In this document: positions 6,501 through 13,651 of the stretch, piece by piece
Layout of the letters: every line of letters begins with the position of its first letter
Numbering within the stretch: the stretch's first letter is position 1
From: CAYONQ01 sp964405375
GTDB taxonomy: Bacteria; Planctomycetota; Phycisphaerae; Sedimentisphaerales; Anaerobacaceae
Assembly: GCA_964405375.1 (NCBI GenBank)
Contig: CAYONQ010000008.1
Span: 1 to 51,811, forward strand
Reading direction: 5' to 3'
DNA: 51,811 bases
The notes under the pieces: model-generated
What the model was told of the DNA's origin: nothing
Database searches by the model: none
Seen by the model: only the letters and a program-made list of their open reading frames with translations
Translations under genes and position numbers: made by a program

Positions 6501-8069
6501 TTCTTCGAGGAACGAGCCGGTGCCGGCTGCGCAGGCGTGGTTCATCTCGAAGTCAACCACCACGCCGTTTTCGAGCGATATGTATTTACTGTCCTGACCG
6601 CCGATTTCAAATATCGTATCGACCTTCGGATTAACTATTGCCGCCCCGGCGGCCTGGGCTGTGATTTCGTTTATTATCACGTCGGCGCCTATGAAATCGC
6701 CGGTAAGGTATCTGCCCGAGCCGGTCGTTGCCGCACCTAAAATATTCACTTTTCCGGCGACCTTCTTACTGACGATATCCAGCCCCTGTCGCACCGCCTC
6801 CAATGGTTGGCCTGCTGTCATCAGATATGCTTTGGTAAGGACTCTTTTTTGCTCGTCGATGACCGCTACGTTCGTGCTTATCGAGCCGACATCCACACCG
6901 AGATACGCATTTATCGGTTCAGTTGCGGTCGTGAGCAGATGCTCGTAGACCACGCTTTCCGGCGGCGGCAGCGTTGGTGTACTCAAGGGCTGGCGGCGTG
7001 GTGCGCTTTGGTGAGCAGTACCCCTTTGAGCAAGATAGTCGTCTATCTTATCAAGGTCGATTTGGCTGGTGCGGTCGCTGCGACCGGGTTTGCTTCTGGC
7101 AACCAGCACGGCACCTATGGCGCCGGTAAAAAAGTGCTCCTTAGGGACGAGAAGCTCGCCTTGTTTTAGCTCAAAGACCTGCTCCAAGGCCCTTACTACG
7201 CCGACATTGGCTGCCACGCCGCCGGTGAAGATGATTGGTTTGACGAATTGCCTGCCGCAACCGAGGTTGCTCTTTAAATTTCTCGCCAATGCAAGACATA
7301 GTCCTGCGATAATATCACAGTTTGGTGTGGCCTGCTGCTGGAGGTGAATCATATCGCTCTTCGCAAAGACGGAGCACCGTCCGGCCATTCGTGGGACGCT
7401 GTTGCTCTGCAGGGCCAGCCGGCCAAACTCGCTCTCGATATCGATACCAAGCCGTTGCGCCTGCTGGTCGAGAAAAGAGCCGGTACCGGCGGCACAAACA
7501 GTATTAAGTGTAAAATCCTGCATCCTGCAGCGGCCATCCTTTGTGGACAGGAAAATCAGCTTGCTGTCCTGACCGCCCATTTCGATTATCGTTGCCTGCT
7601 GGGCGTGTGGGTAGAGCCGGCATATCGCCGCTGCCTGGGCAGGGACCTCGTTTATAAAGGTAATGTCAAGAAGTTTAGCGAGAAGGCGGCCGGCTGAACC
7701 GGTTGCTGCGGTGAGAACGATATCTGAATAGCTTACTTGTTTGCAAACATCATTAAGTTGTAAGCGTGCCGTCTCTATTGGTTTGCCTTTAGTGCGCTGA
7801 TAATTAGAGAAGATTAGCTCATCATCTTCGTTGAGCACAACCACATCGCTGCTAGTAGAGCCAATATCTACGCCAAGATAAAGCTGATGTCTTTCACGTA
7901 GTGGTTCAGGGTGGTGTCCCTTTGCCCAGCTTGGCGCTCCGCGAGGAGTCCTTTGGACCGCTACGTCCCGTCGTATTGGCTCTGTTGCGCCTGCCCTGTT
8001 AGAAGTTGGTAATTTACTTCTAACGAGGTTAGAGGTTGGTAGCTCACTTCTAACGGGGTCAGCATCCAT
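3471..8069 (-). CDS. giant 2-hydroxyacyl-CoA dehydratase activase-type protein (two ASKHA domains + DUF2229)
   Basis: A 1532-residue protein from ATG 8069 (GGAG upstream; a TTG 11 codons earlier is less likely). Two BcrA/BadF/HgdC-type ATPase domains occur in tandem: LGVDIGST near residue 65, GGQDSK 165 and CAAGTGSF 192; then LGVDVGS 390, GGQDSK 490 and CAAGTGSF 514. A cysteine segment follows (CEHCPNHC, 678-685), then a DUF2229 region (AQPCFPVK near 818) and a C-terminal part resembling dehydratase-type Fe-S proteins (GKECLPC). Such proteins use ATP to drive low-potential electron transfer; the substrate is unknown. At least five repeat-derived linkers interrupt it: residues 4-26, 740-766, about 1083-1113, about 1319-1327 and the C-terminus. 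No dehydratase subunit genes adjoin it. Confidence 0.85.
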   Translation of the reverse strand: MDADPVRSELPTSNLVRSKLPTSNRAGATEPIRRDVAVQRTPRGAPSWAKGHHPEPLRERHQLYLGVDIGSTSSDVVVLNEDDELIFSNYQRTKGKPIETARLQLNDVCKQVSYSDIVLTAATGSAGRLLAKLLDITFINEVPAQAAAICRLYPHAQQATIIEMGGQDSKLIFLSTKDGRCRMQDFTLNTVCAAGTGSFLDQQAQRLGIDIESEFGRLALQSNSVPRMAGRCSVFAKSDMIHLQQQATPNCDIIAGLCLALARNLKSNLGCGRQFVKPIIFTGGVAANVGVVRALEQVFELKQGELLVPKEHFFTGAIGAVLVARSKPGRSDRTSQIDLDKIDDYLAQRGTAHQSAPRRQPLSTPTLPPPESVVYEHLLTTATEPINAYLGVDVGSISTNVAVIDEQKRVLTKAYLMTAGQPLEAVRQGLDIVSKKVAGKVNILGAATTGSGRYLTGDFIGADVIINEITAQAAGAAIVNPKVDTIFEIGGQDSKYISLENGVVVDFEMNHACAAGTGSFLEEQAQRLNININEEFANLALKSQAPIKLGERCTVFMESDLLSYQQQSAKTEDLVAGLSYSIVANYLNRVVGRRKIGDNICFQGGTAFNKAVWAAFEKVTAKPVMVPDHHEVTGAIGAAAITAERMEKIRRGGQQAESSFRGFENLISIEYKVESFTCEHCPNHCEVKKVQLPSAEPLYYGSRCDRYNLKKKQQKTKAPDAFEYYNRKLLEFAGLKDEAHEPRPSERRDEPRATGERPRATSHGPRATIGIPMALTSWQLLPLFGRFLKALGFEVVLSGRTDRRIIRMGVESVTAQPCFPVKVAYGHIAELIEKRVDYIFLPSIVSMMAAYPQNQHNQLCPYVQSLGYQAKTAFADKLGDTKILTVPIRLGEGQKLLKKSFIAIGKKLGVSASAVRRAIKEGFSAQHDFEQALKGKGREILGQIGPDQKLFVLISRPYNGCDEGVNLRLPEKLTDLGVKIIPMDMLELDQARLGDEALHQQVYWAYGQNILRAAEIIKDDGRLFAIYLSNFSCGPDSFLMTFFKDIMDKKPCLQLEIDEHSADAGVLTRLEAFLESLKNYRPQKPEVRRPRQVGVVCPLSSATKGISPDKSGHKLYIPYMGDASYGLAACFRAYGRPAEVMPIADSKALLRGRRFTTGKECLPCAITAGEMLTTAKSEGFDPKRAAFFMPAASGPCRFGMYSCMQRLILRYAGLPPTVGVVSPNQDSNFYDEFAKSFDSSSATGFMKDAWIAVVGADLLGKVLLRLRPAASDAGSCQQVYNRALERWVGSIESRRSLSQYIELMGSIADDFTAVQLDPSSRPSERRDEQQKPRIGIVGEIYVRSHPFANMNIIARLEELGAACDLASLAEWIYYTNFTRARMARRRGQLRNLFTNAIQNHFQHRMEKALAAPLEKRFGKLAEEPIENVIELAGPYLHPSFEGEAILSVGKTVEYHEQGFGGVVNVMPFSCMPSTVVSMFYSRLSADCGGMPILNLSFDGQDDSTLTTRLEAFVEQVRDRSRKSEVRRQTSVL
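4089..4113. repeat. CCCGCC...GGCGGG palindrome inside the activase gene
   Basis: GTCCCGCC and GGCGGGAC flank TCTCCGAGG. On the coding strand it reads RPSERRDE between two conserved blocks, so it is an in-frame linker insertion. Same family as 5822-5848, 10848-10872, 16912-16933 and 32934-32958. Confidence 0.7.
4733..4822. repeat. compound palindromes (CCCGACTTGTCGGG plus CTTCTGACTTCTG)
   Basis: GTCCCGACTTGTCGGGAC (4733-4750) is self-complementary except for the central two bases, and ACCCCGACTTGTCGGGGT (4786-4803) is a second copy nested inside a CAGAGGACAGA / CTTCTGACTTCTG repeat. The block translates as the low-conservation linker with PDKSG and PQKPEVRRP in the activase. Confidence 0.65.
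5775..5850. repeat. GTGGCTCGTGGC direct repeats plus CCCGCC palindrome in the activase gene
   Basis: Several GTGGCTYGTGGC-type units are followed by CCCGCCTCTCAGAGGGGCGG. Translated, it gives the PRATxxxPRAT and RPSERRDE linker at residues about 740-766, immediately before the conserved DUF2229 region. It is composed entirely of two dispersed families. Confidence 0.7.
7994..8059. repeat. CCCGTTAGAAGT-family inverted repeats at the activase N-terminus
   Basis: GTTAGAAGT (7998-8006) pairs with ACTTCTAAC (8016-8024), and a second, near-identical unit follows. The element encodes residues 4-26 (VRSELPTSN repeated), right after the start codon, and is thus a repeat-made N-terminus. Confidence 0.65.
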
Positions 8070-8102
8070 AGCAATACTCCGCTGCCTGCGTGTTGTTAGC
8101 AA

Positions 8103-8438
8103 ATCTGTTGGATTCTATAATAATTAACACTTCGGCACTATCAAAGAACTTTTATGTTGATTACCCCAGACAAAACCACAGGTATCTTAACCGGTTTTCC
8201 CCAGAAAAAACAAATACTTTCTGCTTTTAAACGCTTCTCCCAAAAGCTGTTAGTAACCAGATGGCCTTAAATATAAAAATTTAACAACCAATATGAATAC
8301 TAATACTACTTGTGTTTCTTAATTATAGTAATAAAACACAATTGGTTTTGGAATAAAGCTATGGTGTTACCATGTAATAAAGGAAAAATGCCCGCCGTTA
8401 GTATTGTCCCAAAATTTATTCTCCAACCTGAGCCAAAG
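8103..8438. other. intergenic region between two minus-strand genes
   Basis: 336 AT-rich bases with no credible gene. It should hold the activase promoter (reading left) and any terminator of the lipoprotein gene. I see AT-rich words such as TATAAT around 8116-8121 but no convincing -35/-10 pair on the minus strand, and no stem followed by a T-tract. Nothing else is supported. Confidence 0.4.
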
Positions 8439-9221
8439 TTATTTAGCTGTGTCCGGACTTGGCTGGAGGACAGCAATCTTAATGGATTTTAAAACATCTT
8501 TTGCAGTGGTGATATCATCAGTGATTGGTTGCATGGTTTGGCCGTTGGGGCTGTTCAATACCGTCTTGCCATAAAGCTCCGGCACAAACTGCTTGCCGGG
8601 TATTGCTGTGATTTCAGCACGGTAAATCAGGGATGGCTGGCCTGTAAAGTCCCAATCGATTGTCTTTGCATCCGGGTCGTACTCCTGATATTTTTCATTG
8701 AAGTCTCCAGCAAGACTCATCTCGAGCCAGCATATCCATTTGCTGCCCTGTTGGATTTCGTATGTGATTTTGAAATGTTCGTTCTGTGGAGTAGGGACGG
8801 TTACCGCTGCCGGTGCGGGGTCGTCCTGTGTGGGATATCCGACCTTGCCCGTTTCCTGCTCGTAAACATCGAACCACCGGGGCAGACACGCTGGGCATTC
8901 GGCCTTGCCTACGAGGTCACCGGTGGCTGAACGGTAAGTAACGAAGATGGTCTTCAGCTGGTGGGTTGCCGGGTCTTCCAGCCAGATGGCGAATTGAGGC
9001 GGCTCGGCAAACGTGGTAAGAAGGATTAAATCCTTGTCCTGGTGAATGTCAAACTCAAGCAGGGTCCGGCAGGTTGGTTGCTGGGCGGCCTGTTTGGTGG
9101 TTGGGCAGGCATCTTTCCTGCAGGCGGGGACTGTTAGCAGCAGCCATATTGCAGAAATGGTGATAATTGCCCATCCGGCTACGGTTCGGGACTTCACCGA
9201 GACGAGTTTTTGTGATTTCAT
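8439..9221 (-). CDS. predicted lipoprotein of unknown function
   Basis: 260 residues from ATG 9221, chosen because AAAGGAG lies six bases upstream; the longer frame to 9323 has no ribosome site. The N-terminus is a basic segment, a hydrophobic stretch (WAIITISAIWLLLTVPAC) and a lipobox-like cysteine, then KDACPTTKQ. The mature part includes FAIWLEDPATHQLKTIFVTY, reminiscent of DUF2271-type periplasmic proteins, and CPACLPRWFDVY. The same upstream bases, CGTCGAAAGGAG, also precede the DUF1080 gene at 27219, suggesting a shared leader. Function unknown. Confidence 0.6.
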   Translation of the reverse strand: MKSQKLVSVKSRTVAGWAIITISAIWLLLTVPACRKDACPTTKQAAQQPTCRTLLEFDIHQDKDLILLTTFAEPPQFAIWLEDPATHQLKTIFVTYRSATGDLVGKAECPACLPRWFDVYEQETGKVGYPTQDDPAPAAVTVPTPQNEHFKITYEIQQGSKWICWLEMSLAGDFNEKYQEYDPDAKTIDWDFTGQPSLIYRAEITAIPGKQFVPELYGKTVLNSPNGQTMQPITDDITTAKDVLKSIKIAVLQPSPDTAK

Positions 9222-9374
9222 AGTGCTCCTTTCGACGTTCGTTTGAATCTTAATTGTAAGTGAAACACAGGAATTTAATATAATACAGGAAGCCATCTCA
9301 GATTCAAGTGTATTATCACACAATGTTTACTTAATCAGCAGGGTTCGAGTTAAAGAAGGGTTTATAATCTACAT

Positions 9375-9403
9375 TTGACGCGGGTCAGGGCCTTGAATAT
9401 AAT
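9375..9403 (+). promoter_or_regulatory. strong sigma-70 promoter of bioY
   Basis: TTGACG (9375-9380), exactly 17 bases, then TATAAT (9398-9403). Transcription should start near 9410, leaving a short leader to the bioY start at 9472. No BirA-type operator was recognised. Confidence 0.75.
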
Positions 9404-9471
9404 AGCCGGCAGGTAATAGATTCTATATTTTTAACTATTGAAGATTCCAGTTTTTTGTTGGTGGAGCAAGT

Positions 9472-10074
9472 ATGCTGACTAAAGTGACTTATGCAGATGT
9501 CTTGCGGCCTTCTAATGAGAGGTACGCCGGTCTTTACAATGCCGTTTTGATTGTCGGCGGGTCTTTGTTCATCGGTTTATGTGCGCAGGTTGCGGTGGTG
9601 GTGCCTTTTAGTCCGGTTCCTGTTACAGGGCAGACCTTTGCCGTATTGATGGCGGGGGCGCTGCTGGGGCGCAGGCGCGGGGGTTTATGCATACTTGCAT
9701 ACATACTGGAGGGGGCGGTCGGGCTACCCGTGTTTGCGATGGGCAGGGCGGGTGTGGGCGTGTTATTAGGGCCGACGGGGGGGTATCTGGCAGGCTTCAT
9801 TGTCGGCGCTTATATCGTAGGGTTGCTGGCTGAGAGGGGATGGGACCGGCGGATAGGGACAACCGTTTTAGCGATGGCCTTAGGCAATCTTGCGCTTTAC
9901 GCCTTTGGTTTGCTTTGGCTGAGCTGTTTGATAGGCGTTAGCAGGGTACTGGCGGTGGGGTTATATCCGTTTGTTGTTGGTGATGGGCTGAAGATAATCC
10001 TGGCGGCGATACTTCTGCCTTCGGGCTGGAAGCTGCTTGCAATGACAGGCCCCGTTAGAGAAAAGTCCCCTTGA
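9472..10074 (+). CDS. bioY: BioY, substrate-binding subunit of a biotin ECF transporter
   Basis: A 200-residue integral membrane protein with six predicted helices. Family hallmarks are present: QVAVVVPFSPVPVTGQTFAVLMAGALLG in the first half, GGYLAGF, and YPFVVGDGLKIILAA near the end. BioY binds biotin in the membrane and imports it alone or with EcfAT; no ecfA or ecfT gene is nearby, so it either works alone or shares a housekeeping module. GGAG lies upstream of the ATG, and a near-perfect promoter is at 9375-9403. The last codons (VREKSP) lie inside a CCCGTTAGAG repeat, so its C-terminal tail is repeat-derived. Absence of bio genes suggests biotin uptake from outside. Confidence 0.93.
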   Translation: MLTKVTYADVLRPSNERYAGLYNAVLIVGGSLFIGLCAQVAVVVPFSPVPVTGQTFAVLMAGALLGRRRGGLCILAYILEGAVGLPVFAMGRAGVGVLLGPTGGYLAGFIVGAYIVGLLAERGWDRRIGTTVLAMALGNLALYAFGLLWLSCLIGVSRVLAVGLYPFVVGDGLKIILAAILLPSGWKLLAMTGPVREKSP

Positions 10075-10112
10075 GGGGCTGATGGGTATTCGCTCGGGAC
10101 CTCTAATGGGGC
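10049..10112. repeat. CCCGTTAGAG-family inverted repeat at the bioY 3' end
   Basis: GCCCCGTTAGAG (10049-10060) is complementary, with one mismatch, to CTCTAATGGGGC (10101-10112). The bioY stop codon (10072-10074) lies in the loop. Related to the repeats at 3397 and 7994; it may fold at the mRNA 3' end. Confidence 0.6.
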
Positions 10113-10163
10113 GGGCATTTTGAATTCTGAATTTTGAATACCTGCTTTCGCAGGCACAGCCAT

Positions 10164-11330
10164 TCAATTTTGAATGGAGCCAGGTGGGGCTGGGGGTGGT
10201 TCGGTTAGCTCGGTTAATTGGGTTGTGAGCCGTCGGATTTGCTCGTTCAGTCGTTCTACCGCCTCGGAATTGCGCTGCTGGGCGGCGCTGAGTGTTTGGG
10301 TGGTTCGGGCAAGTTCGTCCTGTATCCTTTTTACTTCCGCTTTGGAGCTGCCCAGTTCGTTTTGGGTGCGTATGAGCTCTGCTTTGTAGTTGTTCAGTTC
10401 GTTTTGGAGGGTTTCAGAGCGTTGATTGGTCTGTGCGAGGTCGCTGTGTGCCTGTTGGATGCCGGCGTGTGCTTGGTTGAGCCGGTCAAGCTGGATTTGG
10501 CGGTCCATATAGAGCCATAGATTGCCAAAGACGGCTGCCAGGAAAATGACAGATAAAAGGATTGTCGCGGCTGGCAGGACACGGCGGGGCTCGGCTTGTG
10601 CGGCTGGAGCGTCGGGGTGGGATTTATCGTTTTGCAGAGCTGGAGCAGGCCGGGGCGTTTCTTTGGTTTCTGTGGATTCGTTGATAATTTCCAGGGTCTC
10701 AGCAGGGCCATTAAACGTTTCCAGCTCAGGCGTCTGGATTACCTCCGGCGGATTTTCTATATGGGGGGTTTGTATCTCTTTTCTAATCTGGGCAGGCCTG
10801 TTGATGATTCCAGGTTCTGCACCTGCTTTTCTCGCGTGAGGATGCTTGCCCCGCCTCTCCGAGGGGCGGGGCGAGCAACCGGCTTGATTGTCATTTCCCA
10901 AAGTAGGTGCGGGGGCTGTTTCTTCCGGCTTATCCGTGATTTTGGAGGCCGTCTCAAACATTTTTTCGACCAGTCGGGATATAGCTCCGGGCTCGACGGG
11001 CTCGTTAGTTTCGACGGTTTCGGGTACATCAGGAGTTACTTTCTGGGTCGGTTTAGGTGTTTTTTGGGCAGGGGTTGATTTACTGACGGCCTGCGGTGGC
11101 GCTGCGGCGGTCTCGGTTGTGCGCAGATATGGGCTGAGCGGGACATCGACAACGAAGGTTTTGCCTTTGTATTTTCTTATCTGGATGATGCCCAGACGGC
11201 CGCATTCCTCGATAGTTTCCCTCGACAGTCCCTCCCGTGCCGCATATTCATCTATTGGCAGAAGCGACCTTTTAGATTGCAGGGTTGGCGGGGCCTCCTG
11301 CGAGATTGTCCGGTCTATGGCTGGTTTCAT
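10164..11330 (-). CDS. membrane-anchored coiled-coil protein with N-terminal helix-turn-helix-like segment
   Basis: 388 residues, not assigned to a named family. Residues about 22-70 (LLPIDEYAAREGLSRETIEECGRL, IQIRKYKGKTFVVD) look like a MerR/excisionase-type winged-helix motif. A long Pro/Thr/Glu-rich linker follows and contains the repeat-derived RPSERRGKHPHAR. One transmembrane helix lies near residues 252-275 (LLSVIFLAAVFGNLWLYM), and a C-terminal coiled coil with LNxYKAELIRTQNELGSSKAE-type heptads ends in a Pro-rich tail. The layout suggests a cytoplasmic DNA-binding-like head with an external coiled coil. It is last in a run of minus-strand genes that begins near 16.7 kb, but 142 bases separate it from the preceding one. 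Confidence 0.6.
   Translation of the reverse strand: MKPAIDRTISQEAPPTLQSKRSLLPIDEYAAREGLSRETIEECGRLGIIQIRKYKGKTFVVDVPLSPYLRTTETAAAPPQAVSKSTPAQKTPKPTQKVTPDVPETVETNEPVEPGAISRLVEKMFETASKITDKPEETAPAPTLGNDNQAGCSPRPSERRGKHPHARKAGAEPGIINRPAQIRKEIQTPHIENPPEVIQTPELETFNGPAETLEIINESTETKETPRPAPALQNDKSHPDAPAAQAEPRRVLPAATILLSVIFLAAVFGNLWLYMDRQIQLDRLNQAHAGIQQAHSDLAQTNQRSETLQNELNNYKAELIRTQNELGSSKAEVKRIQDELARTTQTLSAAQQRNSEAVERLNEQIRRLTTQLTELTEPPPAPPGSIQN
10848..10872. repeat. CCCGCC...GGCGGGG palindrome inside the coiled-coil gene
   Basis: GCCCCGCC and GGCGGGGC flank TCTCCGAGG, the same core as at 4089. It encodes RPSERRG in the disordered linker of the coiled-coil protein. Confidence 0.7.
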
Positions 11331-11472
11331 CCTTAATCTCTGTCAGGAATCATTTTTTGCGCTGATATTATGTATATTTTCGGCCTTTTGGGCGGGTTTT
11401 CTTGAATGGTATGGGGGTATGGGGTAAAAGTCAGCGAAAATGGGGGGTTTTGCAGATTTTTCGTTCCGCTAA

Positions 11473-11901
11473 TTATGAGGGTGGGGCTTTGTCAGTTCCT
11501 TTTGAAAGTAATCGCATACAGAGCCAGCCGAGGGCGCAGCCCAGGACGTAATGTGGGAAGTCCCACCAGACGAAGGTGGTGCCTAAGATGGCCTTGCCGA
11601 GAAAGGTCGAGCGCAGCAGCTGCAGGAACGGTGGGTTCCAGAGCTGCAGCGTTTCCAGTATGCAGGTAACGGCGAAGACACCTATTGCGATGGACGTTGC
11701 GTGTTTTTTGTTTGGTATGAAGAAGAATACAATTAGGCACCAGAAGACCTCGTATAAGAGGCCGGCACCGTAGTTATTAAACCAGCGGTGGGCGGGGCCG
11801 GAATACCATTTAGACGAGAACCCCGCCAGCGTGACGATAAACAGGGTGGCCAGAATCCATTTCCGCTTTAGAAAGAATAAGGCAATAGTGTTGGTATTCA
11901 T
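11473..11901 (-). CDS. DUF2809-family membrane protein
   Basis: 142 residues with four predicted transmembrane helices: LFIVTLAGFSSKWY, LLYEVFWCLIVFFFI, AIGVFAVTCILETLQLW and PHYVLGCALGWL. The SKWYSGPAHRW, ETLQLW and FVWWDFPHYVLGC segments match the DUF2809 pattern, small inner-membrane proteins of unknown function. It lies 41 bases after the nnrD gene on the same strand and is probably co-transcribed. Length is normal for the family. Confidence 0.7.
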   Translation of the reverse strand: MNTNTIALFFLKRKWILATLFIVTLAGFSSKWYSGPAHRWFNNYGAGLLYEVFWCLIVFFFIPNKKHATSIAIGVFAVTCILETLQLWNPPFLQLLRSTFLGKAILGTTFVWWDFPHYVLGCALGWLCMRLLSKGTDKAPPS

Positions 11902-11942
11902 TAGCTGATGTTACCGCACTTTTTGCTTTGGGGCAGAGACGC

Positions 11943-12803
11943 TCATTTGTGTTTCAGGAAGGCCTCGGGCAGTGATTCGATAATATCGGTGGTAATCAGC
12001 CCAACCTGGCCGGTCTTTTTTGCCGCTATGTCGCCGGCCAAGCCGTGTATGTAAACGCCCATGATAGCTGCGTCGAAGTTGTTCAGCCCCTGGCCTATAA
12101 GGGCGGTTATTATGCCTGTCAGCACGTCTCCTGAGCCGGCGGTGGCCATTCCGGGGTTGCCGGTTTTATTTATATACACTTTTTGGCCGTCGGTTACTAC
12201 TGTGGCTGCGCCTTTTAGCGCTATGGTGGTTTTGGTCAGCTTCGCTAATTGCCCTGCCTGGTTTCGGCGGCTGGTCGGCAGTGGTTCTCTGAAAAGCCCT
12301 TTCCATAATCTGTTCATTTCGCCGGGGTGTGGTGTCAGAATCAATTTTGCCTTTAGTTTGGCGGGCCAGTTTTTTATTTTGCTTAGGTTATTCAGGCCGT
12401 CGGCGTCTATGACCAGCCGGAGTTGGGCTTGTTCGAGGAGCGTCTGCAGCACTGACTGAAGAGCGCTACTAACACCGACGCCCGGGCCGAAGGCCAGCAC
12501 GTCGTTTTCACCGGCGGCATCGAGGATAGTATTGATTGCCTTTGCGGATATTCGGCCAGCGTTATCTTCGGCTAATGGTATAGTGGTAAAGGACGGCTCT
12601 ATTGAGGCGACTATCGGCAGGATGTTTTTTGGGATTGCCACTCGCACGAGCCCTGCGCCTGCTCGCAGTGCGGCTCGGCCTGCCAGCGCCGCGGCGCCGC
12701 TCATACCGATGCTTCCGGCGATGATACAGACCTTGCCGAAGTCGCCCTTATGAGCGTCAACCGCCCTCGGTTTTAATTTTGGGACGTTTTTTATTGTGCG
12801 CAT
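11943..12803 (-). CDS. nnrD: ADP/ATP-dependent (S)-NAD(P)H-hydrate dehydratase
   Basis: 286 residues of the YjeF C-terminal (carbohydrate kinase-like) family, which repairs hydrated NAD(P)H. Visible signatures: GDFGKVCIIAGSIGMSGAA near residue 20, ALRAGAGLV, LILTPHPGEMNRL, and the catalytic loop NPGMATAGSGDVLTG, whose Asp is the base. The N-terminal epimerase domain (NnrE) is absent, so this is the stand-alone dehydratase form. It starts seven bases after the larB stop; the pair is probably translated from one message. The start ATG follows a weak AAGCGAAG. Confidence 0.9.
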   Translation of the reverse strand: MRTIKNVPKLKPRAVDAHKGDFGKVCIIAGSIGMSGAAALAGRAALRAGAGLVRVAIPKNILPIVASIEPSFTTIPLAEDNAGRISAKAINTILDAAGENDVLAFGPGVGVSSALQSVLQTLLEQAQLRLVIDADGLNNLSKIKNWPAKLKAKLILTPHPGEMNRLWKGLFREPLPTSRRNQAGQLAKLTKTTIALKGAATVVTDGQKVYINKTGNPGMATAGSGDVLTGIITALIGQGLNNFDAAIMGVYIHGLAGDIAAKKTGQVGLITTDIIESLPEAFLKHK

Positions 12804-12810
12804 CTTCGCT

Positions 12811-13581
12811 TTAGTGATTACTCTGTTCTATCTTTTTGTTAATCAGGGTGGCGGTAACGGCTGCGGAGAAGCCGTTATCAATATTGACTACGGTAACGCC
12901 GGCGGCGCAGCTATTTAGCATTGTAAGCAGTGCCGATAATCCCTCGAAGCTGGCGCCGTAGCCAACGCTTGTCGGCACGGCGATTACCGGGCAGCTAACC
13001 AGTCCGCCTACGACGCTGGCTAATGCCCCTTCCATCCCTGCTACGACGATGATGACGTTGGCGTTTTGCAGCTTCGGCAGATGCGCCAGTATCCTGTGCA
13101 GGCCGGCCACTCCGACGTCGCAAATCAGCTCTGTGCGCTGGCCCATAATCTCTGCGGTAACCTTTGCCTCGGCTGCGACGGGCAAATCAGCGGTGCCTGC
13201 GGTAACTATCGGCAGGACGGTTTCGGATTGTTCTATCTTTTTTTGTTCGAGGATGATTGCTTTGGCCTGTTTTTCGTAGCGGGCATGCGGGAATTTTTTT
13301 GTTTCAGCGAGGGCTTCAAAGATGGTTTCCTCGGCCCTTGTGGCCAGGACGTTGTTGCCTTTTTCGGCCAGCGCCGAGAAGATTTTGATTATTTGCTCCG
13401 TGGTTTTGCCGGGGCAGTAGATGACCTCGGGGAAGCCGCAGCGAATCTGGCGGTGGTGGTCTATGTGGGCGAAACCGAGGTCCTCGAATGGCAGATACCG
13501 AAGTTTCCCAATCGCCTCGTCGATACTGATATTGCCGTTTTTGACCTGCTCTAATAGTTCTTTTAACTGTTCAGCTTGGAT
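12811..13581 (-). CDS. larB: LarB, nickel-pincer cofactor biosynthesis protein (no canonical start codon)
   Basis: LarB carboxylates and hydrolyses nicotinic acid adenine dinucleotide in the first step of nickel-pincer cofactor synthesis. The frame runs IQAEQLKELLEQVKNG, then PFEDLGFAHIDHHR, RCGFPEVIYCPGKT, LATRAEE, VTAGTADLPVAAEA, and the AIR-carboxylase-like half with GVAGLHRI, VAGMEGALASVVGG and PTSVGYGASFEGL: a full-length enzyme of about 256 residues. No ATG, GTG or TTG occurs in frame before codon 133. Upstream is TGA, then AAT-ATC-CAA, with AGGTGA just before. Either ATC at 13581 initiates, or one extra A separates a GTG at 13588 from the frame. The gene product is certain, its start is not. 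Confidence 0.88.
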   Translation of the reverse strand: MQAEQLKELLEQVKNGNISIDEAIGKLRYLPFEDLGFAHIDHHRQIRCGFPEVIYCPGKTTEQIIKIFSALAEKGNNVLATRAEETIFEALAETKKFPHARYEKQAKAIILEQKKIEQSETVLPIVTAGTADLPVAAEAKVTAEIMGQRTELICDVGVAGLHRILAHLPKLQNANVIIVVAGMEGALASVVGGLVSCPVIAVPTSVGYGASFEGLSALLTMLNSCAAGVTVVNIDNGFSAAVTATLINKKIEQSNH

Positions 13582-13602
13582 ATTTCACCTGCCTTGCTTC
13601 AG

Positions 13603-13632
13603 TTCGTAGTTGTTAGTTCATAGTTCATAGAT
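13603..13632. repeat. TTAGTTCATAGTTCATAG-family repeat
   Basis: Tandem GTAGTT/CATAGTT words between larB and tsaD. Copies of the same family lie at 23268-23306 and, reversed, at 44575-44608. Near-palindromic by virtue of the TTAGTTCATAG / CTATGAACTAA words elsewhere. Confidence 0.6.
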
Positions 13633-13651
13633 AGCCAACTTGAATTATTGG

